Assembly: GCF_946190375.1 (NCBI RefSeq)
Contig: NZ_CAMIAF010000002.1
Location: forward strand, 62,001-126,000
From: Streptococcus mitis
Lineage (GTDB): Bacteria; Bacillota; Bacilli; Lactobacillales; Streptococcaceae
Direction: 5' to 3'
Length of the DNA stretch: 64,000 nucleotides
How positions within the stretch are numbered: position 1 is the first letter of the stretch; every line of letters begins with the position of its first letter. Positions 39,369 through 49,565 of the stretch are shown here, in pieces. A program made the position numbers and the translations under genes. The notes beneath the pieces are model-generated. The model did not search any database, was not told the origin of the DNA, and saw only the letters and a list, made by a program, of their open reading frames with translations.

Positions 39369-39541
39369 ATTAAAACTCAATAAAAATCGAAATCAGACTA
39401 GAAGGCTAGGCGAAAGCATAACTTGAGTTAGCTCCCATAGTTCGGGGAACTATGGGAGGCTGGAGATGAATCAAAGCCAAGCTTTGAACTCATTCGTAAG
39501 AAGCCGACGACGTATCATTTTGATTTTTGAAGAGTTTTAGA
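39369..39541. repeat. BOX-like, MITE-type intergenic repeat overlapping the mnmG 3' end
   Basis: About 173 bp between inverted termini AAACTCAATAAAAATC and GATTTTTGAAGAGTTTT. It holds a perfect 12-bp hairpin (CTCCCATAGTTC / GAACTATGGGAG, 3-nt loop). The ends recall BOX termini but the core is different. The right end supplies the last codons and the TGA of mnmG. Confidence 0.6.
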
Positions 39542-41428
39542 AATACTACGATTTTTACCTTCCAGATACACCATCAGAATCGAAATATCTGCTGGGTTTA
39601 CTCCCGAAATACGGCTGGCTTGGCCGATGGTTTCTGGATTGATGAGTTTGAACTTCTGACGAGCTTCTGTCGCGATAGAATCAATATCATCCCAATCAAT
39701 ATTGGCTGGAATGCGTTTTTCTTCCATGCGCTTCATCTTGGCAACCTGATCCATGGCTTTGGAAATATAGCCTTCGTACTTGATTTCTGTTTCAATCAAT
39801 TCGATAATCTTGTCATCCAAGTCCTCTGCAGCTGGTCCGATGAAGGCCACCACATCTTGATAAGAAACTTCTGGACGGCGAAGGAATTCCTTGGCTGTTA
39901 CTGCATCTGTCAACGGCTTGAAGCCCATCTCCTCAACCTTGGCATTGGTTTCCTTGACTGGCTTGAGTTTGATGCTGTCTAGGCGCTTCATCTCATTATC
40001 AAATTGATTTTTCTTGATTTCAAAACGAGCCCAGCGTTCATCATCCACAAGTCCAATCTCGCGTCCCATCTCTGTCAAACGCATATCGGCATTGTCATGA
40101 CGGAGGATGAGTCGGTATTCAGCTCGACTGGTCAAAAGGCGATAAGGTTCAATCGTTCCCTTGGTCACCAAGTCATCAATCATCACCCCGATATAACCAT
40201 CGCTGCGCTTCAAAATCAACTCAGGCTTGCCTTGGACTTTCAAAGCCGCATTGATACCCGCGATAATGCCTTGGCCAGCAGCTTCTTCATAACCTGATGT
40301 TCCATTTGTCTGACCAGCAGTGAAAAGTCCGGAGATTTTCTTGGTTTCCAGAGTCGCACGCAACTGATGAGGCAAGACCATGTCATACTCAATGGCATAA
40401 CCAGTTCGCATCATCTCAGCATTTTCCAAACCTTTGATGGAATGTACCAAGTCACGCTGGACATCCTCAGGCAGACTGGTTGAAAGTCCTTGGACATAGA
40501 CCTCCTCTGTATTGCGCCCTTCTGGCTCAAGGAAAAGTTGGTGACGTTCCTTGTCCGCAAAGCGCACAATCTTATCCTCAATCGACGGACAGTAACGAGG
40601 CCCCACTCCCTTGACCACACCTGTAAACATAGGCGCACGGTGGAGGTTATTTTGGATAATTTCATGGCTGGTACCATTGGTGTAGGTCAACCAGCATGGC
40701 ACTTGATCCTTGACATAATCCTCATCTCGTGAGGTATATGAGAAGTGATTAGGCGCTTCGTCTCCTGGCTGAATTTCTGTCACATCGTAATTGATAGAAG
40801 AAGCCTTGACACGTGGAGGGGTCCCTGTCTTGAAACGACCGATTTCGAGGCCTAGTTCCTTGAGATTGTCAGCAAGGTTAATAGAAGCCAAGCTGTGGTT
40901 AGGACCTGATGAGTACTTGAGGTCTCCGATGATAATTTCCCCACGGAGGGCTGTTCCTGTCGTCACGATAACGGCCTTTGCAGCATACTCTTGATGGGTC
41001 GCTGTACGAACACCGACAACCTTGCCATCTTCAACCAAAATCTCATCAATCATTGTTTGACGAAGGGTCAGATTTTCTTGGTTTTCAACTGTCTTGCGCA
41101 TTTCCTTAGAGTAAAGTTCCTTGTCAGCCTGCGCACGAAGGGCACGGACAGCTGGACCCTTCCCTGTGTTGAGCATCTTCATCTGGATGTAAGTCTTGTC
41201 AATGGTTTTGGCCATTTCACCACCAAGTGCATCAACTTCACGCACAACGATCCCCTTGGCAGAACCACCGATAGAGGGGTTACAAGGCATGAAAGCCAGC
41301 ATTTCAATGTTGATGGTCGCAAGCAAGACCTTACAGCCCATACGACTGGCAGCCAAGGAAGCCTCGACCCCAGCGTGTCCCGCACCGATTACAATAATAT
41401 CGTATTCTTCAGTAAAATTATAAGTCAT
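39515..41428 (-). CDS. mnmG: tRNA uridine-5-carboxymethylaminomethyl modification enzyme MnmG
   Basis: 637 residues. N-terminal FAD-binding [27 protein letters not shown], the [10 protein letters not shown] and AAGQGIIAG motifs, and a C-terminal tRNA-binding domain. With MnmE it makes cmnm5U34 in tRNAs. The last seven residues lie inside a BOX-like repeat, so the C-terminal tail may be longer or shorter than in relatives. Start ATG at 41428. Confidence 0.95.
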   Translation of the reverse strand: MTYNFTEEYDIIVIGAGHAGVEASLAASRMGCKVLLATINIEMLAFMPCNPSIGGSAKGIVVREVDALGGEMAKTIDKTYIQMKMLNTGKGPAVRALRAQADKELYSKEMRKTVENQENLTLRQTMIDEILVEDGKVVGVRTATHQEYAAKAVIVTTGTALRGEIIIGDLKYSSGPNHSLASINLADNLKELGLEIGRFKTGTPPRVKASSINYDVTEIQPGDEAPNHFSYTSRDEDYVKDQVPCWLTYTNGTSHEIIQNNLHRAPMFTGVVKGVGPRYCPSIEDKIVRFADKERHQLFLEPEGRNTEEVYVQGLSTSLPEDVQRDLVHSIKGLENAEMMRTGYAIEYDMVLPHQLRATLETKKISGLFTAGQTNGTSGYEEAAGQGIIAGINAALKVQGKPELILKRSDGYIGVMIDDLVTKGTIEPYRLLTSRAEYRLILRHDNADMRLTEMGREIGLVDDERWARFEIKKNQFDNEMKRLDSIKLKPVKETNAKVEEMGFKPLTDAVTAKEFLRRPEVSYQDVVAFIGPAAEDLDDKIIELIETEIKYEGYISKAMDQVAKMKRMEEKRIPANIDWDDIDSIATEARQKFKLINPETIGQASRISGVNPADISILMVYLEGKNRSISKTLQKSK

Positions 41429-41437
41429 GTTTCTCTC

Positions 41438-41893
41438 CTATTCCTCAAGATGAATGTGTCTTAGTTGGCCGTCCCAAACTGGTAGGGCTGTTTTTAGAAA
41501 GGCTGGAACTAGCTGGATATTCTGGAGCTGATCAAAGTCAATCCACTCACAGGGCTGCCTCTTCTCATCTTCCTGCATGGTCAATGGGGCATCTTCAAGC
41601 AAATCCACCAGATAATGAAACTCGATATTGTGATAGGAAACACCGTCCTGTTCAAAACGATTTTCAACCACAAAAGCTAGCTGTCCAGCTTGAGCTCTGA
41701 CACCCAGTTCTTCCCTCACTTCACGGACTACCGCGTCTTCCGTGCTTTCATTGACTTGAATCGCACCGCCAATAGTGTAATACTTACCCTTTTCTTTGGT
41801 AACTAGGAGCTTACGATTTTGAAGAATCAAAGCTGTCGCCCGAACTCCAAAAACCGTATTTCCTACTCTTGTCCGAAAGTCTTGCTGAGTCAT
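41438..41893 (-). CDS. Nudix hydrolase
   Basis: 151 residues from MTQQDFRTR, preceded by AAAGGACAAGA; an upstream extension of nine codons has no ribosome site. The Nudix box is intact (GAIQVNESTEDAVVREVREE, then LGV). It hydrolyses a nucleoside diphosphate derivative; substrate unknown. It lies between mnmA and mnmG. Confidence 0.85.
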   Translation of the reverse strand: MTQQDFRTRVGNTVFGVRATALILQNRKLLVTKEKGKYYTIGGAIQVNESTEDAVVREVREELGVRAQAGQLAFVVENRFEQDGVSYHNIEFHYLVDLLEDAPLTMQEDEKRQPCEWIDFDQLQNIQLVPAFLKTALPVWDGQLRHIHLEE

Positions 41894-42033
41894 TCTTGTC
41901 CTTTCCCTTAAACGACACAAAAACAGTCAAAACTCCAAAGAAGTGCAGGACAAAAAAGCCTGCAACATCCATGAGCTTTGACCATCATTTCTATTGCTTT
42001 TATTATTGTAGCAAATTGAGAAAATTTGTCAAT

Positions 42034-43397
<1,364 letters not shown>

Positions 43398-43408
<11 letters not shown>

Positions 43409-43589
43409 TATTCCGTGATTGAATGTATTTAACAATAGTATAGATAAGAAAGGCAAGCATGATTGCCAGATAGCTAACTATAAGGAAAACATGCTTAAAA
43501 ATAATAGTATCAAATGAACTCACGATAGCTAATAATAGATTTATAATAAATACTATAGTCGCAAATAGTTGTACTTTTTTATCTTTCAT
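43398..43589 (-). CDS. Small membrane protein, probable bacteriocin immunity
   Basis: 63 residues with two helices and a basic tail (KYIQSRNNGK). It starts 3 nt after the stop of the bacteriocin-like prepeptide and has only a weak ribosome site (GGGACTAG), suggesting translational coupling. Placement directly behind a prepeptide gene is typical of immunity proteins. Function inferred. Confidence 0.65.
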
Positions 43590-43591
43590 AA

Positions 43592-43894
43592 CTAGTCCCA
43601 GCCTAAATTACTTTCCAATATCCTACCGAAATTATAGCCGGTAATAAAGCCTGACATATAACCTGTTGCTGCACCACAAGTAGCTAAAATGAATGCATAG
43701 GTAACTGTACCAATAACTGGTAAGTTTATTGTCCCTAGTGCTGCACCAGCTGCCGCACCAGTTATAGCTCCTGCTATTCCGCCTGCGACAGCACCTACAC
43801 CTCCACAAAGCATGGCAAGCCACCCTTCGCCATCAAGATACATCATTTCTTGTTCATCAATAGTAACATAGTTGTTTGGTAATACGAGTTCCAT
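43592..43894 (-). CDS. Bacteriocin-like prepeptide B with GxxxG-rich mature part
   Basis: 100 residues from ATG 43894 (GGAGAATTTTG ribosome site). The N-terminus MELVLPNNYV is the same as in prepeptide A at 45117. The mature part is Gly/Ala rich (GAVAGGIAGAITGAAAGAA) and hydrophobic, as in pore-forming class II bacteriocins. The expected double-glycine site reads YLDGEGW: one Gly is replaced by Glu-Gly, so cleavage by a C39 peptidase may be altered. Co-transcribed with the 63-residue immunity-like gene. Confidence 0.75.
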   Translation of the reverse strand: MELVLPNNYVTIDEQEMMYLDGEGWLAMLCGGVGAVAGGIAGAITGAAAGAALGTINLPVIGTVTYAFILATCGAATGYMSGFITGYNFGRILESNLGWD

Positions 43895-43995
43895 CAAAAT
43901 TCTCCTTTTTTATTAAGCATGGTTAGGATAGTTTCCTAACAAGTGATTGTCGACTGTGTTTATAGCACTTAGTTACCTAGATAGCTTTCCTTTAT
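43895..43995 (-). promoter_or_regulatory. Duplicated promoter/leader, copy 1
   Basis: Reads, on the reverse strand, CTAAGTGCTATAAAC (extended -10), then GTTAGGA / TCCTAAC hairpin in the leader, then AAGGAGA. It is almost identical to copy 2 at 45118-45225, so both prepeptides should respond to the same control. Confidence 0.7.
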
Positions 43996-44039
43996 CATGT
44001 CTGATTTTAAGCCGTTCTAAGATTTAATCCATATTTCTA

Positions 44040-44768
44040 TTACTTGCTATTTTTAAATAATTCGTATTCCTTTTCTTTGATAAATGGAACTGAAAAATTA
44101 GAAAAAATTAGTAGAATCGAAAACAGATATCCGTCTTTTTGTATCACTAAAACATAACTTAAAAATATATAGACCATCAAATCTAGTGCAAGAAGAGAAA
44201 ATATCCTCCTTTTCATCATCTCACTTGAATTAAAGATTCTGTTTAATAGAAGCTTTATCGTAGTATCTACACAAATTTTTATCAAAAAGATAAGAGCCAA
44301 TACACGATTATCAACTGTATCATGAAGAATAAATGGAAATATAGTTAATATAAAACTAGAAATCTCTAAATATTTTATCCAAGGAGATTGAGACATCTTA
44401 CTTTTAAACTGACTGATTTTCCTATATTCACTAGCTAATCTAGTATCAAAATCTCTACCAATTTTATTAAAGATTAAGAACTCCAGAATAAAAATACTTA
44501 TTAATACGATATAAGTAGAAACGTTTCCTGGGAAAAATTTATTGATTAAAATTGGAAAACTCATTAACAGAATCGAATTTATGGCTAGACAGATAGATAC
44601 TATTTTATTTTTCACAGAATATAGAGGTAGTGATACTATTGAGTAGATAAATGCTAAAAAAATAAGCAAAAAATACTCCGTGTTACTTATAATCGGATTA
44701 AATGATAAAAATATATACACCCAACACACGATAATATGTATTTTTCGAATGTTATCTACATTACTCAT
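44040..44768 (-). CDS. Multi-pass membrane protein coupled to prepeptide A
   Basis: 242 residues from MSNVDNIRKIHI, whose ATG overlaps the prepeptide A stop (ATGA). About six to seven hydrophobic segments; AT-rich codons. No domain recognised. Coupling to the prepeptide suggests immunity or maturation. Because prepeptide A is out of frame upstream, its translation may now depend on an internal start. Confidence 0.65.
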   Translation of the reverse strand: MSNVDNIRKIHIIVCWVYIFLSFNPIISNTEYFLLIFLAFIYSIVSLPLYSVKNKIVSICLAINSILLMSFPILINKFFPGNVSTYIVLISIFILEFLIFNKIGRDFDTRLASEYRKISQFKSKMSQSPWIKYLEISSFILTIFPFILHDTVDNRVLALIFLIKICVDTTIKLLLNRIFNSSEMMKRRIFSLLALDLMVYIFLSYVLVIQKDGYLFSILLIFSNFSVPFIKEKEYELFKNSK

Positions 44769-45117
44769 CTTACTGTCGCAGATATGAATCCATCCCAAGG
44801 ATAGGGGTTTCCGTTAATATCACAACCTCTATTAAGAGCACCATATCCAATACAGTAAGCTATTCTTCCTGCAGCCCCAGCCAATACACCTGCCGCTGCA
44901 CCAATAAGCCAACCTCCAAGGCCTCCAACTTTAATATAGTTTATTAGTTTTTTGGTTAAAACTGCAGCTCCAGCTAATGCTATAAAAGTCCCTGGGCTCA
45001 TAGCTAAAGCTGCACAAATTCCTTGACAATCACTCTTGCTTAAATAAGCCCCCCATCAAGATACATCATCTCTTCTTGCTCAAGAGCAACATAATTATTT
45101 GGTAATACGAGTTCCAT
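44765..45117 (-). pseudogene. Bacteriocin-like prepeptide A, frameshifted at a G6 run
   Basis: The leader starts at ATG 45117 (MELVLPNNYV..., GGAGAAAAT ribosome site) and reads to YLDGG. A run of six G (45049-45054) then shifts the frame and a TAA at 45040-45042 stops it after 25 residues. Adding one G joins the leader to an open frame of 94 codons ending at 44765, giving a 117-residue prepeptide with a 23-residue double-glycine leader and a Gly/Ala-rich mature part. The downstream frame is also open from an internal ATG at 45001. A sequencing error in the homopolymer or phase variation are both possible. Confidence 0.72.
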
Positions 45118-45225
45118 TTATTTTCTCCTTTTTTATTAAGCATGGTTAGGATAGCTTCCTAACAAGTGATCGTTGACTTTGTTTATAGCACTTAGTTACC
45201 TAGATAAGATATCTTTCCTTTATCT
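45118..45225 (-). promoter_or_regulatory. Duplicated promoter/leader, copy 2
   Basis: Near-identical to 43895-43995, with the same extended -10, the same 7-bp hairpin GTTAGGA / TCCTAAC and the same ribosome site. It drives prepeptide A and the coupled membrane protein. Confidence 0.7.
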
Positions 45226-45262
45226 TACTTTATTTTATAGGTGACTTAATGTTTAAAACCAA

Positions 45263-46615
45263 TTATTGCTTGAAACTTAGCATTTCCAAAATCCAATCAA
45301 GATAGGTTTCTTTATCATAGACAATCCGCACTTCAACTGGCATATCCTTGTGGAGGACGACTGTCTCACTTCCATGTTTTAGAGTTAAGGTTTCTAATTC
45401 TATCATGACTTTATAAAGGCTGATATTCCCTTCTTTCGTTTCTTGGGAAATTGTTCCTGAATCAATCTGTCTGACTTGTCCCTTCAGTGTTCCATATTTT
45501 TGACTATTTACACCAGTAATAGCAACATCAACTTTTGCTCTTTTTGAAACACGAGAAATATCACTCGCAAGTACAAAAGCCTCTACATAGTAACCTTTTT
45601 CTTTCCCTGAAACTTCTGCTATCGTTTGCCCCTGCTGAATAGACATTCCTTGTTTCAAAGGTACCAGATAATGCAGAGTACCTTCATTTGGCGCTAATAT
45701 ACTATGTGCTTTATCTTGACCTGTTGCCACTCCAAGATTAGCCTCAAGCTCTGTAATACTTTTATTGTTGTTTGAACGAGCAGTACCTAACTCACTAATT
45801 AATTGAGCATAAATATTATAAGCCTGAGAAGTTGGATTATTATAGGTACGGTTCATATCCTTAATATTGCTTTGTTGACTATCAATCTCGCTATTCTTAG
45901 AAGTAATATTTGTTTTTAATGCTTCGATTTTTGTTGTTATTTCTGATATCTTAGTTTCTAACTTAGCTTTGTTATCAGCTGATGTCGTATCTGATAGAGA
46001 AGGTGAGTCTCCTTGCTGTTGAAGTTGAAGCAATTCATTTTGTAGAGCTTGCAAGTCGGCATCTAACTGATTTCTTTCAGCTGTTATTTTATTCAACTTC
46101 GTATATTCATCCTGAATCTTTGAATACTGGGTACCATTATTATAATTTTCCGAGTTTAACTGAGACAGATAGTATTCAACTTTCCCATAATATTCCTGTT
46201 CTTCACCAGAATTAGATAAATGATTGTATTTCTCATTTAATGATTGTTCAAATTTTTGAAAAATAGCTTCTTTTGCGCGTAACTTCTCCAATTGTTTATT
46301 CAAAGAGCTCGCTTGTAAACCTTCTTGTCCACTTGATAACGAAATAATGACATCTCCTGCATTTACCATATCTCCTTCTGACTTATGTAAAGTAACTACC
46401 TTCCCTGAACTAATTGCTGATAGGAACTCTGTACCTGTTATAACTGAATTCCCATTCGCTTTTACAATATAGTTTTTGGGTATATAAGCTGCACCAATCA
46501 ATGCACCGCTTAAGACAATAGCAGTTGAAATAATGAGAATAAACGCAAAAGCTGGTGGTCTCTTATCAAAGAAAATACGAGAATAACGTAATTCTGATTT
46601 ATTATATAATTTCAT
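45263..46615 (-). CDS. HlyD/LcnD-type accessory protein of a peptide exporter
   Basis: 450 residues. One N-terminal helix (residues ~22-45), a long alpha-helical coiled coil (~95-285), and a beta-barrel C-terminal part (LKQGMSIQQGQTIAEVSGKEKG). Membrane-fusion-type partner of a peptidase-containing ABC exporter, as in ComB/BlpB/LcnD. Overlaps the interrupted gene upstream by 4 nt. Intact; corresponds in position to RtgB. Confidence 0.86.
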   Translation of the reverse strand: MKLYNKSELRYSRIFFDKRPPAFAFILIISTAIVLSGALIGAAYIPKNYIVKANGNSVITGTEFLSAISSGKVVTLHKSEGDMVNAGDVIISLSSGQEGLQASSLNKQLEKLRAKEAIFQKFEQSLNEKYNHLSNSGEEQEYYGKVEYYLSQLNSENYNNGTQYSKIQDEYTKLNKITAERNQLDADLQALQNELLQLQQQGDSPSLSDTTSADNKAKLETKISEITTKIEALKTNITSKNSEIDSQQSNIKDMNRTYNNPTSQAYNIYAQLISELGTARSNNNKSITELEANLGVATGQDKAHSILAPNEGTLHYLVPLKQGMSIQQGQTIAEVSGKEKGYYVEAFVLASDISRVSKRAKVDVAITGVNSQKYGTLKGQVRQIDSGTISQETKEGNISLYKVMIELETLTLKHGSETVVLHKDMPVEVRIVYDKETYLDWILEMLSFKQ

Positions 46616-47079
46616 AGGCTTACAATTGGTCTAAAAATATCTACTACCATTTTTTCAGGAGAAGAATTAACATAAACTGTATAGACAATCCCATCCGTTT
46701 GAATATCATTTTCATAGACATATAGGTCCAATTTAGAATACGCATACTGCATATACTCAGGGCTATCTTCAAAACGAACATATAAACAATATGGAACAGA
46801 GATGGAATCCTGTACATCATAAATATTACTGTACTGTTGAGCATTATGAGCTTGAATATAAAAATCAAAATCAGTCGTTATTAATCCATCATCATGAATA
46901 GTTGTACCACAACTTTTTACAATTAATGGACCAAAAATTTGTGCTTTTAACAACTGCAAATGTTGATAAAACTTTTCAATCTCTTAATTTATATTTTCTA
47001 CTTTTATATCATACAACTTTTTACAGATAACTGACTTTAATACTAGTTTTTTATTATCTTGAATCTCCAGTTTAGCCAT
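46612..47079 (-). pseudogene. Accessory gene of unknown function, interrupted by TAA
   Basis: Reads in one frame from ATG 47079 (overlapping the exporter stop by 8 nt, ATGGCTAA, with AGGTTACTT-type spacing) through a TAA at 46984-46986 (codon 32) to 46612; without the stop it would be 155 residues. A TTG 24 nt past the stop could restart a 115-residue product. The C-terminal part recalls small GyrI-like/DUF5085 proteins but I do not assign it. Coupling to exporter and HlyD genes places it in the export operon. Confidence 0.65.
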
Positions 47080-48889
47080 AAGTAACCTCCTCTGCATCTA
47101 ACATAACCGACGGTTCTACTTGTTGCTTCATATAAAAACTCTGTAACTCGACCATTCTAGCATATTTTCCATTTTTAGCCATTAATTCCTCATGAGTCCC
47201 ATATTCTACAATGGAACCATTCTCCAAAAAACATATCTTATCACATCGAAGAATTGTAGACAGCCTGTGGGCTACTACAATTGTTGTCTTATCTATTATT
47301 TTATTAAAGATTAAATCCTGAATAATCTGTTCACTAAATGAATCTAAGTTAGAGGTTGCCTCATCAAATATATACAAGTCAGCTTTACTCAGCAGTGCTC
47401 TTGCAATAGCCAATCGTTGTTTCTCTCCACCCGAGAAATTTTGACCGCCTTCTTCTACGAAGGAGCCATAACGATTTTGAAGGCGTTGAATCGTATCATG
47501 AATACCAACAATACGACAAACTCTCACCATATCCTCATATGTGACAGAAGGATTACCAATTTTTAGATTATCAATAATTGTCCCTGTAAAGAGTTCTATG
47601 GTTTGAGGAATGTAGGAAATTTTCTTACGTAATTTACCATAGTCAAGGTCTGATAAGTCATTTGCTCCTATACAAATTTTCCCATCACTAGGGTTTATAA
47701 ATCGTAATAATAAACGAACTATCGTACTTTTTCCTGCTCCACTTTCTCCAACAAAAGCTATTTTTTCTCCTTGTTTAATTCGCAAATTAAAGCTCTTGAT
47801 AACAGGAGGGCGCGAACCATAGGCAAATGTTACATCTTTAAACTCAATATCATCACACAAGGTGAAGGCTCTAATACTATAATCCAAGGCAATGTCTTCA
47901 CGATCTACTTCCATCAATTCTTGAAGTCGACTAACCGCAACCTGTACCTCTTGAAAGGTTAACTGCAAACCAACTAGATTCTGAATAGGTTCTGTAAAAT
48001 ATTGACTTAATGTCTGAAAAACCAAGAGGTCCCCAATAGTCATTTTTCCATCAATGATAAATAAGGCGCCCACTCCCATAAATAATAACCCACCCATGGT
48101 TGAGGTCATTGAGGATATTGTAGACTGAATATTCTTCAAAACACCCTCTTTATAACCAATTTCTAAAGTATGAACAAATTTTTCTTCAATTTTGTTTAAA
48201 CGTTGTTCCTCGTCATGTTGAGACTTAATGGTATCAATGTTACGAATGGATTCAATTAACTGTGAATTAAGAAGTCCATTTGCTTCCATTTGTTCATGAT
48301 TAATTTTTTTATAAGGCTTTTTAAAACAGTATATAAGAATGATGTTAACAATAACCATAAAAACTAATATCAGAAATAAAGATTGATTAATAGTCCAAAG
48401 GACAACCGCACTAATAACTGACAAGGTGATATCCATGACTAATGAAATAGAGACTGACGTAAACACATTCTTGATTGTCATCGCATCTTGAAATCTTGTT
48501 AAAACATCACCAACTCTACGACTTCCAAAAAAACTATAAGGAAGGTGAATAATATGGTCATAATATCCCATTAAAACCGGTATATCAATTTTTCGAGATA
48601 GAAACAAAAGAACGTGCTGACGAAATGCAGATAGAAGAGTCTGTAAGAACGACACTATTCCAAATACTATCAAGAACATATACAGACTATTTTTTAAAGC
48701 ATATGGAATCACCTCGTCCATGATAACTTTTGAAAAGAGACTCGATAAAATACCAATGATGCTTAAAACAAAGGAAGCTAATATGACTGTACTAATCAAG
48801 CCTTTTTGATTAAAAATTAACCTTCCAAATAAATCAAGAAGTCCTTTTCCCTTTAGTTTCCCTCTTTCAAAATCCGAATTTGGAACCAT
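47072..48889 (-). CDS. Peptide exporter ABC transporter, membrane and ATPase part (split gene)
   Basis: 605 residues: six helices (ABC type-1 domain) and an ATPase (Walker A GESGAGKST, signature FSGGEKQR, D-loop Walker B LYIFDEAT). In a normal peptidase-containing exporter (ComA/BlpA/RtgA type) a C39 peptidase is fused at the N-terminus. Here that domain is a separate ORF (48905-49291) in the same frame, separated only by a TAA and five codons. The ATG at 48889 has no ribosome site, so this part may not be made efficiently. Confidence 0.82.
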   Translation of the reverse strand: MVPNSDFERGKLKGKGLLDLFGRLIFNQKGLISTVILASFVLSIIGILSSLFSKVIMDEVIPYALKNSLYMFLIVFGIVSFLQTLLSAFRQHVLLFLSRKIDIPVLMGYYDHIIHLPYSFFGSRRVGDVLTRFQDAMTIKNVFTSVSISLVMDITLSVISAVVLWTINQSLFLILVFMVIVNIILIYCFKKPYKKINHEQMEANGLLNSQLIESIRNIDTIKSQHDEEQRLNKIEEKFVHTLEIGYKEGVLKNIQSTISSMTSTMGGLLFMGVGALFIIDGKMTIGDLLVFQTLSQYFTEPIQNLVGLQLTFQEVQVAVSRLQELMEVDREDIALDYSIRAFTLCDDIEFKDVTFAYGSRPPVIKSFNLRIKQGEKIAFVGESGAGKSTIVRLLLRFINPSDGKICIGANDLSDLDYGKLRKKISYIPQTIELFTGTIIDNLKIGNPSVTYEDMVRVCRIVGIHDTIQRLQNRYGSFVEEGGQNFSGGEKQRLAIARALLSKADLYIFDEATSNLDSFSEQIIQDLIFNKIIDKTTIVVAHRLSTILRCDKICFLENGSIVEYGTHEELMAKNGKYARMVELQSFYMKQQVEPSVMLDAEEVTYG

Positions 48890-48904
48890 AAAAAGAGTAA
48901 TACC

Positions 48905-49291
48905 TTAATAAATTTCTTCCAGTTCGTCACTTGACATCTTGCGTATGCCACTAGCAGGGTCTGCTACGTAGAATTTACTATTCCTTTTGATACTATGTAG
49001 TACCACAAAATGATTTTGACCTAAATCATTCTTAACTTGAAGAATCGCAGGAAATGTTAATTTTGGAGTCAAATCTTCCAGTGCTACTCGAACAGCTTTT
49101 ACTGTAAAATTCAACTTATTCAGACCTGAAACAATACCACTGACAGTCGTTCCATACATGTCTGTACCAATAATTTCCCGAATCTTCATGATTGATAGTT
49201 CCTTTTTGTAAGATAAAAGAACTGTTGAAACAACTGCCGCAGCACAATCTGACTGATCATGTTGCATCGTACAAGGATATTTTTTTAACAT
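48905..49291 (-). CDS. C39 peptidase domain of the split exporter
   Basis: 128 residues from MLKKYPCTMQHDQSDCAA. Bacteriocin-processing Cys protease: catalytic Cys in QSDCAAAV, His in NHFVVLHSI and Asp in YVADPASG are all present. It ends in EEIY-TAA; after the stop the frame continues GITLFMVPN into the membrane part, as ComA-type proteins do (their linker usually reads EEWTGVALF-like). The stop is therefore a nonsense mutation in one gene of about 740 codons (47072-49291), or a recoded stop. Confidence 0.8.
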   Translation of the reverse strand: MLKKYPCTMQHDQSDCAAAVVSTVLLSYKKELSIMKIREIIGTDMYGTTVSGIVSGLNKLNFTVKAVRVALEDLTPKLTFPAILQVKNDLGQNHFVVLHSIKRNSKFYVADPASGIRKMSSDELEEIY

Positions 49292-49318
49292 AGAAATACT
49301 CAATTCTTTAGAATTAAT

Positions 49319-49432
49319 CTAACTTTTCTTTGATGTCACCCAAACCTCAATCACTGCCCAGTAGTTCTTGATATCTTTCCAAGCATTGTAGTACAGCAGA
49401 TTTTTGTCCAAGGACTGAGCTTCCTTTAACAA
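49319..49432 (-). CDS. Possible small ORF between pheromone and exporter genes
   Basis: From a TTG at 49432 with GGGAG 6 nt before it, 37 residues with coding-like composition (LLYYNAWKDIKNYWAVIEVW). No ATG in frame. It may be a small peptide gene, or the decayed end of a gene. No homologue recognised. Confidence 0.25.
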   Translation of the reverse strand: MLKEAQSLDKNLLYYNAWKDIKNYWAVIEVWVTSKKS

Positions 49433-49448
49433 CCCAAGCTCCCTTATA

Positions 49449-49535
49449 TTATATCGGCCAGCCCCATGGAAAGATTATGGCCAGACTAATCAATGATATA
49501 ATACATACTAGAATACAAAATATTTTTTTATTCAT
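49449..49535 (-). CDS. Short hydrophobic pheromone precursor with Trp-Gly-Trp motif (RtgS-like)
   Basis: 28 residues: a basic start (MNKKIF), a hydrophobic core and a C-terminus reading AIIFPWGWPI. The Trp-X-Trp end is the mark of the pneumococcal RtgS pheromones read by the Rgg regulator RtgR. RBS AGGAGAAAAGT. It is the first ORF of the exporter operon and faces away from a rgg gene. Predicted to be secreted, matured, reimported and to activate the Rgg. Confidence 0.7.
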   Translation of the reverse strand: MNKKIFCILVCIISLISLAIIFPWGWPI

Positions 49536-49565
49536 ACTTTTCTCCTATCTTTATTTTCTACCTAC

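Noticed and set aside
43930-43950. GTTAGGA/TCCTAAC hairpin as a terminator
   Set aside because: It lies between promoter and ribosome site and has no T-run; treated as a leader structure.
49319-49535. The pheromone ORF and the following open frame read as one frameshifted membrane protein
   Set aside because: The short ORF ends in a Trp-Gly-Trp motif and sits opposite a Rgg gene, which fits a complete pheromone better than a truncated protein. The second frame is kept as a weak ORF.
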